The position numbers were made by a program, and so were the translations under genes. DNA of 64,000 nucleotides from Actinacidiphila rubida. Lineage in GTDB: Bacteria; Actinomycetota; Actinomycetes; Streptomycetales; Streptomycetaceae. Below the pieces are notes generated by a model, which did no database searches, had not been told where the DNA came from, and saw only the letters and a program-made list of their open reading frames with translations. The stretch spans positions 1 through 64,000 of the forward strand of contig NZ_FODD01000015.1 of the NCBI RefSeq assembly GCF_900110255.1. The letters are read 5' to 3'. This document shows positions 46,079-56,047 of the stretch, one piece after another. The first letter of the stretch is position 1; each line of letters opens with the position of its first letter.

Positions 46079-47494
46079 TTGACGAGCACCGCACGCGAGA
46101 CCGGATCGGCCGGCCGTACCGCCGCGACCGAGCACCTCGGCCATGTCATCTTCATCACCGCCGCCGCGGCGATGGGCGGTTTCCTGTTCGGCTACGACAG
46201 CTCCGTCATCAACGGCGCCGTCGAGGCCATCCGGGACCGCTACAGCATCGGCTCCGCCGCGCTCGCGCAGGTCGTGGCCATCGCGCTGATCGGCTGTGCC
46301 GTCGGTGCCGCCACCGCCGGCCGGATCGCCGACCGCATCGGCCGCATCCGCTGCATGCAGATCGCCGCGGTGCTCTTCACCATCAGCGCCATCGGCTCGG
46401 CCCTGCCGTTCGCCCTGTGGGAGCTGGCCCTCTGGCGGATCGTCGGCGGCTTCGCCATCGGCATGGCCTCCGTCATCGGCCCCGCCTACATCGCCGAGGT
46501 CGCGCCGCCCGCCTACCGCGGCCGGCTCGCCTCGTTCCAGCAGGCGGCGATCGTGCTCGGCATCGCCATCTCGCAGCTCGTCAACTGGGGCATCCTCAAC
46601 GCCGCGCACGGCGACCAGCGCGGCCGGCTCCTCGGCGTCGAGGCCTGGCAGGTCATGCTCGGCGTCATGGTCGTCCCGGCCGTCATCTACGGCCTGCTGT
46701 CGTTCGCCATCCCCGAGTCCCCGCGGTTCCTGCTGACCGTCGGCCGCAGGGACGACGCCAAGGCCGTGCTGGCCGACGTCGAGGGCAGGAGCGCCGACCT
46801 GGACGCCCGCGTCGCCGAGATCGAGCACGCGATGCGCCGCGAGCACAAGGCCAGCTTCAGCGACCTGCTCGGCGGACGCTTCTACTTCCTGCCGATCGTC
46901 TGGATCGGCATCGGCCTGAGCGCCTTCCAGCAGCTCGTCGGCATCAACGTGGCCTTCTACTACTCGTCCACGCTGTGGCAGTCCGTCGGCATCAACCCGA
47001 GCAGCTCATTCTTCTACTCCTTCACCACGTCGATCGTGAACATCGTCGGCACGGTCATCGCGATGATCTTCGTCGACCGGATCGGCCGCAAGCCGCTCGC
47101 CCTGATCGGCTCGGTCGGCATGGCGGTCGCCCTGGCCCTGGAGGCGTGGGCGTTCTCCTCCCGCCACGGCGACACCCTGCCCAACACCCAGGGCACCGTC
47201 GCGCTGATCGCCGCCCACCTCTTCGTGCTGTTCTTCGCCCTGTCGTGGGGCGTCGTGGTGTGGGTGTTCCTCGGCGAGATGTTCCCCAACAAGATCCGCG
47301 CCGCGGCCCTGGGCGTCGCCGCCTCCGCGCAGTGGATCGCGAACTGGGCGATCACCGCCAGCTTCCCGAGCCTCGCGGACTGGAACCTGTCGGCCACGTA
47401 CGTCATCTACTGCTGCTTCGCGCTGCTCTCCATCCCCTTCGTCGTGAAGTTCGTGAAGGAGACGAAGGGCAAGTCCCTGGAGGAGATGGGCTAG
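46079..47494 (+). CDS. glcP: MFS sugar transporter (glucose permease GlcP type)
   Basis: 471 residues, 12 predicted membrane helices. Sugar-porter signatures are GGFLFGYDSSVINGA, the loop motif GRIADRIGRIR, PESPRFLLTVGR, the QQLVGINVAFYYS substrate-site motif, FVDRIGRKPL and the C-terminal PETKG-like VKETKGKSLEEMG. It is the proton-coupled glucose uptake type; Streptomyces GlcP is the main glucose transporter and links to carbon repression. TTG 46079 is supported by GAGGAG 8 nt upstream. It is alone between smc and ftsY. Confidence 0.9.
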   Translation: MTSTARETGSAGRTAATEHLGHVIFITAAAAMGGFLFGYDSSVINGAVEAIRDRYSIGSAALAQVVAIALIGCAVGAATAGRIADRIGRIRCMQIAAVLFTISAIGSALPFALWELALWRIVGGFAIGMASVIGPAYIAEVAPPAYRGRLASFQQAAIVLGIAISQLVNWGILNAAHGDQRGRLLGVEAWQVMLGVMVVPAVIYGLLSFAIPESPRFLLTVGRRDDAKAVLADVEGRSADLDARVAEIEHAMRREHKASFSDLLGGRFYFLPIVWIGIGLSAFQQLVGINVAFYYSSTLWQSVGINPSSSFFYSFTTSIVNIVGTVIAMIFVDRIGRKPLALIGSVGMAVALALEAWAFSSRHGDTLPNTQGTVALIAAHLFVLFFALSWGVVVWVFLGEMFPNKIRAAALGVAASAQWIANWAITASFPSLADWNLSATYVIYCCFALLSIPFVVKFVKETKGKSLEEMG

Positions 47495-47590
47495 GACGGG
47501 CCCTGGCCCGGAGCCGGTTGCCGGCCGGCGCACCGCCCGGGCCGCCGCCTGGGCCGTGCCGGACGGAAAACCAGCGATACTGGTCGCGTT

Positions 47591-48808
47591 ATGGAAATCG
47601 TCATCCTTGCCGTCGTCATCGCCCTGGTCGTGATCCTCGGGGCCGGCGGGCTGGTGGTCGGCAGCCGCCGCAAGAAGAAGCAGCAGCTGCCGACCGCGCC
47701 GCCGAGCACCCCGACGATCACCACGCCTCCCGCCGAACCCCATGTCGGGGACGAGGCCGAGGCCCCGCGGGAGGAAACCCGCCGGACCATCGAAGAGGTC
47801 CCGCTGCCCGGGTCCGGCGCGACCGCCGCCCCCGAGGCGCTGGAAGAGCTGGACGTCCTCCCGCCGCCGCCGATCGAGCAGCCCGAGCCGACCGCCGGCC
47901 GCCTCATCCGGCTGCGCTCCCGGCTCTCCCGCTCGCAGAGCTCGCTCGGCAAGGGACTGCTCACGCTGCTGTCCCGGGAGCGGCTCGACGAGGACACGTG
48001 GGAGGAGATCGAGGACACCCTCATCACCGCCGACGTCGGCGTCGCGCCCACCCAGGAGCTCGTCGAGCGGCTGCGCACCCGGGTCCGGGTGCTCGGCACC
48101 CGCACGCCCGAGGAGCTGCGCACGCTGCTGCGCGAGGAACTGGTCGCACTCATCGACCCGTCGCTCGACCGCACGCTGCGCACCGAGAGCCACGAGGAGA
48201 CCCCGGCCGTCGTGCTCGTCGTGGGCGTCAACGGCACCGGCAAGACCACCACGACCGGCAAGCTCGCCCGGGTCCTGGTCGCCGACGGCCGCAGCGTCGT
48301 GCTCGGCGCCGCCGACACCTTCCGTGCCGCGGCCGCCGACCAGCTGCAGACCTGGGGCGAGCGCGTCGGCGCCCGCACCGTGCGCGGACCCGAGGGCGGC
48401 GACCCCGCCTCCGTCGCGTTCGACGCGGTCAAGGAGGGCATCGCCGAGGGCGCGGACACCGTGCTCGTCGACACCGCCGGCCGGCTGCACACCAAGACCG
48501 GCCTCATGGACGAGCTGGGCAAGGTCAAGCGGGTCGTGGAGAAGCACGGCCCGGTCGACGAGGTGCTGCTCGTCCTCGACGCGACCACCGGCCAGAACGG
48601 CCTGGTGCAGGCCCGCGTCTTCGCCGAGGTGGTCGACATCACCGGCATCGTGCTGACCAAGCTCGACGGCACCGCCAAGGGCGGCATCGTCGTCGCGGTC
48701 CAGCGCGAACTGGGCGTCCCCGTCAAGCTCATCGGTCTCGGCGAGGGCGCGGACGACCTCGCGCCGTTCGAGCCGGAGGCGTTCGTCGACGCCCTGATCG
48801 GCGACTGA
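47591..48808 (+). CDS. ftsY: Signal recognition particle receptor FtsY
   Basis: 405 residues. A single N-terminal membrane segment (VILAVVIALVVILGAGGLVV) followed by RRKKK is typical for actinobacterial FtsY. A ~60-residue acidic/proline-rich linker leads to the NG domain: GVNGTGKTTTTGKL (G1), GAADTFRAAAADQL, VDTAGRLHTKTGLMDELGKV (G3), TKLDGTAKGG and GLGEGADDLAPF. It docks the SRP-ribosome complex to the membrane; the partner Ffh is encoded at 56048-57592. GATACT lies about 9 nt upstream of ATG 47591, so the leader is very short. Confidence 0.97.
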   Translation: MEIVILAVVIALVVILGAGGLVVGSRRKKKQQLPTAPPSTPTITTPPAEPHVGDEAEAPREETRRTIEEVPLPGSGATAAPEALEELDVLPPPPIEQPEPTAGRLIRLRSRLSRSQSSLGKGLLTLLSRERLDEDTWEEIEDTLITADVGVAPTQELVERLRTRVRVLGTRTPEELRTLLREELVALIDPSLDRTLRTESHEETPAVVLVVGVNGTGKTTTTGKLARVLVADGRSVVLGAADTFRAAAADQLQTWGERVGARTVRGPEGGDPASVAFDAVKEGIAEGADTVLVDTAGRLHTKTGLMDELGKVKRVVEKHGPVDEVLLVLDATTGQNGLVQARVFAEVVDITGIVLTKLDGTAKGGIVVAVQRELGVPVKLIGLGEGADDLAPFEPEAFVDALIGD

Positions 48809-48837
48809 CCCGAGCACGCCGCGCACCGCACGGCAGA

Positions 48838-48882
48838 CATGCGTAAGGGGCGCCCACCCCGAGTGGGCGCCCCTTACGCATG
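48838..48882. terminator. Strong bidirectional terminator after ftsY
   Basis: A perfect 20-bp stem (arms CATGCGTAAGGGGCGCCCAC and its complement) with a 5-nt loop CCCGA. It lies between convergent ftsY and the prim-pol gene. Confidence 0.88.
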
Positions 48883-48899
48883 GGCCGGCGGATGACGGA

Positions 48900-49637
48900 T
48901 CAGACCGAGGCGCGGACCCTGGCGCGGTGACTCACGTAGGCCAGCGTGCCCAGCAGCAGCCGCGCCTCGGGAGGCTGCGGCTGCCCGCCGCGGCCGCCGG
49001 CCCCCGGCTCACGCAGCCAGCGGACCGGCCCCAGACCGCCGTGGTCCGACGGGGGAGCGGTGACATGCTCGCCGGCGCCCAGGCAGCGCAGGTCCAGGCG
49101 CGCGTCGTCCCACCCCATCCGGTAGAGCAGTGCCGGCAGCTCGGCCGCGGCGCCCGGCGCGACGAAGAACTGCGCGCGGCCGGTCGGCGTCAGCAGCACC
49201 GGCCCCACCCGCAGCCCCATCCGCTCCAGCCGGGCCAGCGCCCGCCGCCCCGGGTCCTCGGCCACGTCGATCACGTCGAACGAGCGCCCCGCCGGCAGCA
49301 GCACCGCCGCGCCCGGGACCTGCGCCCACGCGTCGGCCGCCTCCCGTTCCGAGGCCCCCGCCGGCACCTCCGGGGCGAACGTCAGCGGGTGCGCGCCCGG
49401 CCGCGAGCAGTCCGCGTCCCCGCAGGAGCAGGTGATCCCCCCGCGGGTCGCCCGGGCCCCGGGCACCACCGCCCAGCCGAACAGGGCGGCGTACTGGGCG
49501 ACGGTGGTGCACGCCGAGGCGTGCGTACGGCGACGCGCGCCGGCCCGTGCTCCGGACAGGACCGCGAGCCGGACCGCGTCGCGCATCCCGGTCCGGTGGG
49601 CGCGCATCTCCCGCGCGCTGCCGATCGTGAACACCAT
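48900..49637 (-). CDS. Prim-pol-like (bifunctional DNA primase/polymerase domain) protein
   Basis: 245 residues from ATG 49637 (MVFTIGSAREMRAHRTG), with GGAGGAG close upstream. The pattern YAALFGWAVVPGA, a small Cys cluster (CSCGDADCSRPGAHPL), AWAQVPGAAVLLPAGRSFDVIDV and LTPTGRAQFFVAPG matches the bifunctional primase/polymerase N-terminal (AEP) domain family, which is widespread in Streptomyces chromosomes without attached helicases. The expected second catalytic acidic residues are not obvious, so it may be regulatory rather than enzymatic. It is divergent from nsdA across ~335 bp. Confidence 0.75.
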   Translation of the reverse strand: MVFTIGSAREMRAHRTGMRDAVRLAVLSGARAGARRRTHASACTTVAQYAALFGWAVVPGARATRGGITCSCGDADCSRPGAHPLTFAPEVPAGASEREAADAWAQVPGAAVLLPAGRSFDVIDVAEDPGRRALARLERMGLRVGPVLLTPTGRAQFFVAPGAAAELPALLYRMGWDDARLDLRCLGAGEHVTAPPSDHGGLGPVRWLREPGAGGRGGQPQPPEARLLLGTLAYVSHRARVRASV

Positions 49638-49972
49638 GACTCCTCCAACGCATCGCCGCCGCCGATGGTTACGCTCCCGCACGGCCCTTCCGACCTCGTG
49701 CGACCGTCATGTGTCAAGTGAATCGCCTGTGACTGGAGGTGAGTTCATTCGATGGGGTGGCGAATGGTGGCGTTTCCTCCGGCGTTCTCGCGAGGCGGGT
49801 GATCGTGGGGTTACTTTCGGTTCGTGAGTCCACGGCGGTCGTCCGCGCGCCCCCCGGGGTATGCCGCAGGCACCCGCGCACTGCACAGCCGGGCCGCACA
49901 ATCCCGCGGCACGGATCCGGAGATACGGGCGACAGGACTCAACCAACCCTGGTATCCAAGGGGTTGAGAAAA
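49638..49972. other. Divergent intergenic region, prim-pol gene / nsdA
   Basis: About 335 bp with no gene. It must carry both promoters. A small inverted repeat CATTCG - 9 bp - CGAATG lies near 49747, and the DNA is A/T-richer than its surroundings. No clear -35/-10 pair could be assigned. Confidence 0.4.
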
Positions 49973-51445
49973 GTGGATGGGGGCTTGACCGTGGGCGCCA
50001 CAACGGAGAAGCAGCCCAACGCGCAGCTGAACTCGTGGTTCGTGCGCAGCGGCTGGTCCAAGGGCGAACTGGCACGCCAGGTCAACCGGCGGGCGCGCCA
50101 GCTCGGTGCGCACCATGTCAGCACCGACACCTCGCGGGTCCGCCGCTGGCTCGACGGCGAGCAGCCGCGCGAGCCGATCCCGCGCATCCTGTCCGAGCTG
50201 TTCTCCGAGCGCTTCGGCTGCGTGGTGCCCGTCGAGGACCTCGGCCTGCGCTCCGCGCACACCCCGCCCGCCGGCGGGGACATCGACCTGCCGTGGGCCG
50301 GCCCGCAGACCGTCCAGCTGATCAACGAGTTCTCCCGCAGCGACCTGATGCTCGGCCGCCGCGGCTTCCTCGGCACCTCGCTCGCGCTGTCCGCGGGCCC
50401 CGCCCTGCTCGAACCGCTCCAGCGCTGGCTGGTGCCCACCACGCCCGGGGCGCACCCCGCAACGGTGCCGCCCCCGCGCGACGGCGGACGTCCCTCGCGG
50501 CTGTCCGAGCAGGAGCTGGAGCTGCTGGAGGCCACCACGGTGATGTTCCGCGAGTGGGACAGCCAGTGCGGCGGCGGGCTGCGCCGCAAGGCCGTGGTCG
50601 GCCAGCTGCACGAGGTCACCGACCTGCTCCAGGAACCGCATTCCGAGGCCGTCGCCCAGCGCCTCTACCGGATCACCGCCGACCTGGCGTCGCTCGCCGG
50701 GTGGATGAGCTACGACGTCGGACTCCAGCCCACCGCGCAGAAGTACCTGGTCCTGGCCCTGCACGCGGCCAAGGAGGCCGGTGACCGGCCGCTGGGCGCG
50801 TTCATCCTGTCCTCGATGAGCCGGCAGATGATCCACCTCGACCGCCCGGACGACGCGCTGGAACTGATCCACCTCGCCCAGTACGGCGCCCGCGACTCGG
50901 CGTCGGCGACCACCCAGGCCATGCTGCACGCCCTGGAGGCCCGCGCCTACGCCAACATGGGCCAGGTCAACAAGTGCCACCGCGCGGTGCGGATGGCCGA
51001 GGACACCTACGCCGACTCCTGCGCCGCGGACGACCCGGCGTGGATCACGTTCTTCAACGAGGCCGAACTGCACGCCGAGAACGCGCACTCCTACCGCGAC
51101 CTCGCGTACGTCGCCGGCCGCAGCCCCACGTATGCCTCGCTGGCGCACCCCGAGATGGTCAGGGCCGTGGACGGCTTCGCCGGTGACTCCGTGCACCAGC
51201 GCGCCTACGCGCTGAACCTGGTCGGCATGGGTACCGTGCACCTGCTGATGAAGGAACCGGAGCAGGCGGCGCACTTCACCGACCACGCGATCACCGTCGC
51301 CAAGCGGGTGCGCTCCGAGCGGGTCAACACCCGGATCCGCAAGACCACCCACACCGCGCTGCGCGACTTCGGTGACGTCCCCGAGGTCGTCCGGCTCGCC
51401 GACCGGCTCTCGGTGGAACTCCCCGAGGTCGCCGAGTCCGCCTGA
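49973..51445 (+). CDS. nsdA: NsdA, regulator of sporulation and antibiotic production
   Basis: About 490 residues. The N-terminal part (LNSWFVRSGWSKGELARQVNRR ... STDTSRVRRWLDGEQPREPIP, shown here as motifs) is HTH-like. RRGFLGTSLALSAGPALLEP in the middle looks like a twin-arginine or buried hydrophobic segment. The rest is helical TPR-type repeats (ALHAAKEAGDRPLGAFILSS, DDALELIHLAQYGARD, ALEARAYANMGQVNKCHRAV). This matches NsdA of Streptomyces, a negative regulator of differentiation and of antibiotic biosynthesis. The start is uncertain: GTG 49973 (AGGGG upstream) or GTG 49991 (GGGGGC upstream). Confidence 0.88.
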   Translation: MDGGLTVGATTEKQPNAQLNSWFVRSGWSKGELARQVNRRARQLGAHHVSTDTSRVRRWLDGEQPREPIPRILSELFSERFGCVVPVEDLGLRSAHTPPAGGDIDLPWAGPQTVQLINEFSRSDLMLGRRGFLGTSLALSAGPALLEPLQRWLVPTTPGAHPATVPPPRDGGRPSRLSEQELELLEATTVMFREWDSQCGGGLRRKAVVGQLHEVTDLLQEPHSEAVAQRLYRITADLASLAGWMSYDVGLQPTAQKYLVLALHAAKEAGDRPLGAFILSSMSRQMIHLDRPDDALELIHLAQYGARDSASATTQAMLHALEARAYANMGQVNKCHRAVRMAEDTYADSCAADDPAWITFFNEAELHAENAHSYRDLAYVAGRSPTYASLAHPEMVRAVDGFAGDSVHQRAYALNLVGMGTVHLLMKEPEQAAHFTDHAITVAKRVRSERVNTRIRKTTHTALRDFGDVPEVVRLADRLSVELPEVAESA

Positions 51446-51616
51446 GCGGTCCCTTCGCAGGTCACCGGCGGGCCACCGCACGGATTCCGGTACGGACCCC
51501 CGTACGGGCTCCGCGCGGGGATCGCCGCACGGCCCCGGCGGGTCCTCCGGCCGGTTCCCCGAACGGATTGCCACGCATTCCCCACCCGTATACATCCTTC
51601 CCGTCTCCACGGGACG

Positions 51617-51664
51617 GTTCACCCTGCCGTAACACGCGCGACTTCTTCGTCACGGCGGTGAAAC
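51617..51664 (+). promoter_or_regulatory. GlnR-like box with overlapping PhoP-like heptamer upstream of amtB
   Basis: GTAAC-N6-GACTT-N4-GTCAC-N6-GAAAC (51629-51664) matches the GlnR pattern gTnAC-n6-GAAAC in two halves. A perfect PHO-box heptamer GTTCACC (51617-51623) ends 5 bp before it. In S. coelicolor GlnR activates amtB-glnK-glnD and PhoP represses it. The site lies about 105 nt before amtB. A TTGCCA/TATACA pair with a 15-bp gap is at 51568-51594. Confidence 0.6.
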
Positions 51665-51768
51665 ACCGTTCGGCATCGGAGGAAACCCGGCTCGGCCACT
51701 CTCGTGGCGAAAACCGGCCCACACCCTGCACCGCCCGCACGGGCCGTCCGGATGACGAGGAGACGCCG

Positions 51769-53447
<1,679 letters not shown>

Positions 53448-53508
53448 CCGCCGGCCGACCCGACGTACCGTCGGTTCCGGACACCCACCCCACAGTGCTG
53501 GAGACCCC

Positions 53509-55938
53509 GTGACCGACAGCGTCGACGCGCAGGACGGCAACTACGCGGCGGCCCGGCTCCGCCTCCTGACCCAGGAGGCGGAGTCCGGGCCGCCGCGCCG
53601 TGCCGCGCTGGCCGCCCTCACCGACCGGTGGCTGGGCGCGCTGGCCGACGACGCCGCCGCGGCCACCGGGGCGACCGGCTGGGCGCTGATGGCCGTCGGC
53701 GGCTACGGGCGCGGCGAGCTGTCCCCGCGCAGCGACCTGGACCTGGTGCTGCTGCACGAGGGCGGCTCCGAGGTGGCCGCCCTCGCGGACCGCATCTGGT
53801 ACCCGGTGTGGGACCAGGGCCTCGCCCTCGACCACTCGGTGCGCACCGCCGCCGAGGCCGTCAAGACCGCCGGCGACGACCTCAAGGTCCAGCTCGGCCT
53901 GCTCGACGCCCGGCACATCGCCGGCGACGCCGCCCTGACCTCCGCGCTGCGCAGCAGCGTCCTGGCCGACTGGCGCAACCAGGCCCCGGCCCGGCTGCCG
54001 GCCCTGCACGAGATGTGCCAGGAGCGCGCGGAACGCCAGGGCGAGCTGTCCTACCTCCTCGAACCCGACCTCAAGGAGGCCCGCGGCGGCCTGCGGGACG
54101 CCACCGCCCTGCGCGCGGTCGCCGCCTCCTGGCTCGCCGACGCCCCCCGCGAGGGCCTGGAGCAGGCCCGCACCCGGCTGCTCGACACCCGCGATGCCCT
54201 GCACCTGGTGACCGGCCGCGCCACCGACCGGCTGGCCCTCCAGGAGCAGGACCAGGTCGCCGCCGCCCTCGGCGTGCTCGACGCCGACGCGCTGCTGCGG
54301 CAGGTCTACGAGGCGGCCCGCCGCATCGCCTACGCCTCCGACGTCACCTGGCGCGAGGTCGCCCGCGTACTGCGCGCCCGCCAGTCCCGGCCCCGCCGCC
54401 GGCTGCTGGGCCGCGGCCGCACACCCGCGCCCCAGGCGTCGCCCGAGCGGGTGCCGCTCGCCGAGGGCGTGGTGGAGCAGGAGGGCGAGGCCGTGCTCGC
54501 GCTGACCGCCAAACCCGACCGCGACCCGGTGCTGCCGCTGCGGGCCGCCGCCGCGGCCGCCCAGGCCGGGCTGCCGCTGTCGCTGCACGCCGTGCGGCGG
54601 CTGGCCGCGGCCGCCGGGCCGCTGCCCGTGCCGTGGCCCGCGGAGGCCCGCGAGCGGCTGCTGTCCCTGCTGGGCTCCGGAGAGGCCACCGTGCCGGTGT
54701 GGGAGGCGCTGGAGGCCGAGGGACTGGTCACCCGGCTGCTGCCGGACTGGGAGCGGGTGCGCTGCCGCCCGCAGCGCAACGCCGTGCACCGCTTCACCGT
54801 CGACCGGCACCTGGTGGAGACGGCGGTGCAGGCCGCCGGGCTCACCCGCCGGGTCGGCCGCCCCGACCTGCTGCTGGTCGCCGCGCTGCTGCACGACATC
54901 GGCAAGGGCTGGCCCGGCGACCACAGCGAGGCCGGCGAGGTCATCGTCCGCGACCTGGCCGCCCGGATCGGCTTCCGCCGCGCCGACGTCGACACCCTGG
55001 CCCTGCTCGTCCGCCACCACCTGCTGCTCATCGACACCGCCACCCGACGCGACCTGGACGACCCGGAGACCATCCGCACCGTCGCCGACGCCGTGCGCGA
55101 CACCTCCACCCTGGAACTGCTGGCCGCCCTGACCGAGGCCGACGCGCTGGCCACCGGGCCCGCCGCCTGGAGCACCTGGCGGGCCTCGCTGCTGGCCGAC
55201 CTCGTCGAGCGGGTGGCGGGCGCCCTGGACACCGGCGAGCTGCCCGAGCCCGGCGACCGCGACCCCACGGCCGAGGAGGAGCGGCTCGCCGTCGAGGCCG
55301 GCCGCACCGGCGGCCCGGTGCTCGCCCTGCACGCCCGTGCCGAGCCCGACGCCGAGGGCGCGGAGGACGCCGAGGCGCTGGGCGTGGAACTGCTGCTCGC
55401 GGTGCCCGACCGGCCCGGCCTGCTCGCTCACGCGGCCGGGGTGCTGGCCCTGCACCGGCTCACCGTCCGCACCGCCGACCTGCGCTCCTTCGACCCGATC
55501 GGCGCGGGCCCGGTGGCCCTGCTGGGCTGGCAGGTGTCCGCGGAGTACGGCGCCCTGCCCGAGACCGCGCGGCTGCGCACCGACCTGGCCAGGGCCTTCG
55601 ACGGCGCCCTGGACATCGAGGCCCGGCTGGCCGAGCGCGAGGCCGCCTACCCGCGGCGCCGCGGCATCACCGCGCCGCCGCCGCGGGTGACGGTCGCCCC
55701 CGGCCACACCTCGCAGACCGCGACGGTGCTGGAGGTCAGGGCGCACGACGCCCCCGGCCTGCTGCACCGCATCGGCCTGGCGCTGTCCGCGGCCGGCGTG
55801 ACGGTGCGCTCGGCCCGCGTCTCCACGCTCGGCGCCGACGCGGTGGACGCCTTCTACGTCGTCGGCAAGGACGGCCAGGCGCTGCCCGCGGGGCGGGCCG
55901 CGGAGGTGGCGCGACAGGTCGAGGCGGCGCTCAGGTGA
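53509..55938 (+). CDS. glnD: PII nucleotidyltransferase/removing enzyme GlnD
   Basis: 809 residues. The nucleotidyltransferase motif is VGGYGRGELSPRSDLDLVLL (about residues 63-82), the central HD domain is LLVAALLHDIGKGWPGDHS, and two C-terminal ACT domains sense glutamine (LLLAVPDRPGLLAHAAGVLA and VRAHDAPGLLHRIGLALSAAG). It adds and removes the nucleotide on GlnK in response to nitrogen; in Streptomyces the enzyme acts as an adenylyltransferase. GTG 53509 has GGAG 6 nt upstream. Last gene of the nitrogen operon; no terminator is evident before ffh. Confidence 0.96.
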   Translation: MTDSVDAQDGNYAAARLRLLTQEAESGPPRRAALAALTDRWLGALADDAAAATGATGWALMAVGGYGRGELSPRSDLDLVLLHEGGSEVAALADRIWYPVWDQGLALDHSVRTAAEAVKTAGDDLKVQLGLLDARHIAGDAALTSALRSSVLADWRNQAPARLPALHEMCQERAERQGELSYLLEPDLKEARGGLRDATALRAVAASWLADAPREGLEQARTRLLDTRDALHLVTGRATDRLALQEQDQVAAALGVLDADALLRQVYEAARRIAYASDVTWREVARVLRARQSRPRRRLLGRGRTPAPQASPERVPLAEGVVEQEGEAVLALTAKPDRDPVLPLRAAAAAAQAGLPLSLHAVRRLAAAAGPLPVPWPAEARERLLSLLGSGEATVPVWEALEAEGLVTRLLPDWERVRCRPQRNAVHRFTVDRHLVETAVQAAGLTRRVGRPDLLLVAALLHDIGKGWPGDHSEAGEVIVRDLAARIGFRRADVDTLALLVRHHLLLIDTATRRDLDDPETIRTVADAVRDTSTLELLAALTEADALATGPAAWSTWRASLLADLVERVAGALDTGELPEPGDRDPTAEEERLAVEAGRTGGPVLALHARAEPDAEGAEDAEALGVELLLAVPDRPGLLAHAAGVLALHRLTVRTADLRSFDPIGAGPVALLGWQVSAEYGALPETARLRTDLARAFDGALDIEARLAEREAAYPRRRGITAPPPRVTVAPGHTSQTATVLEVRAHDAPGLLHRIGLALSAAGVTVRSARVSTLGADAVDAFYVVGKDGQALPAGRAAEVARQVEAALR

Positions 55939-55941
55939 ACC

Positions 55942-55978
55942 CCGGGTGCCGACCGGGGTGCCGACCGGGGTGCAGACC
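55942..55978 (+). repeat. 12-bp tandem repeat between glnD and ffh
   Basis: Three copies of CGGGGTGCCGAC (last copy CGGGGTGCAGAC) in a row, immediately after the glnD stop. It may influence mRNA structure or expand by slippage. Function unknown. Confidence 0.55.
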
Positions 55979-56047
55979 GCACCTGGACCGGCCCAGTACC
56001 CTGGGAGCCGATACTTCCCACTCCCGACGCGAGGATCCGCGACCGAC

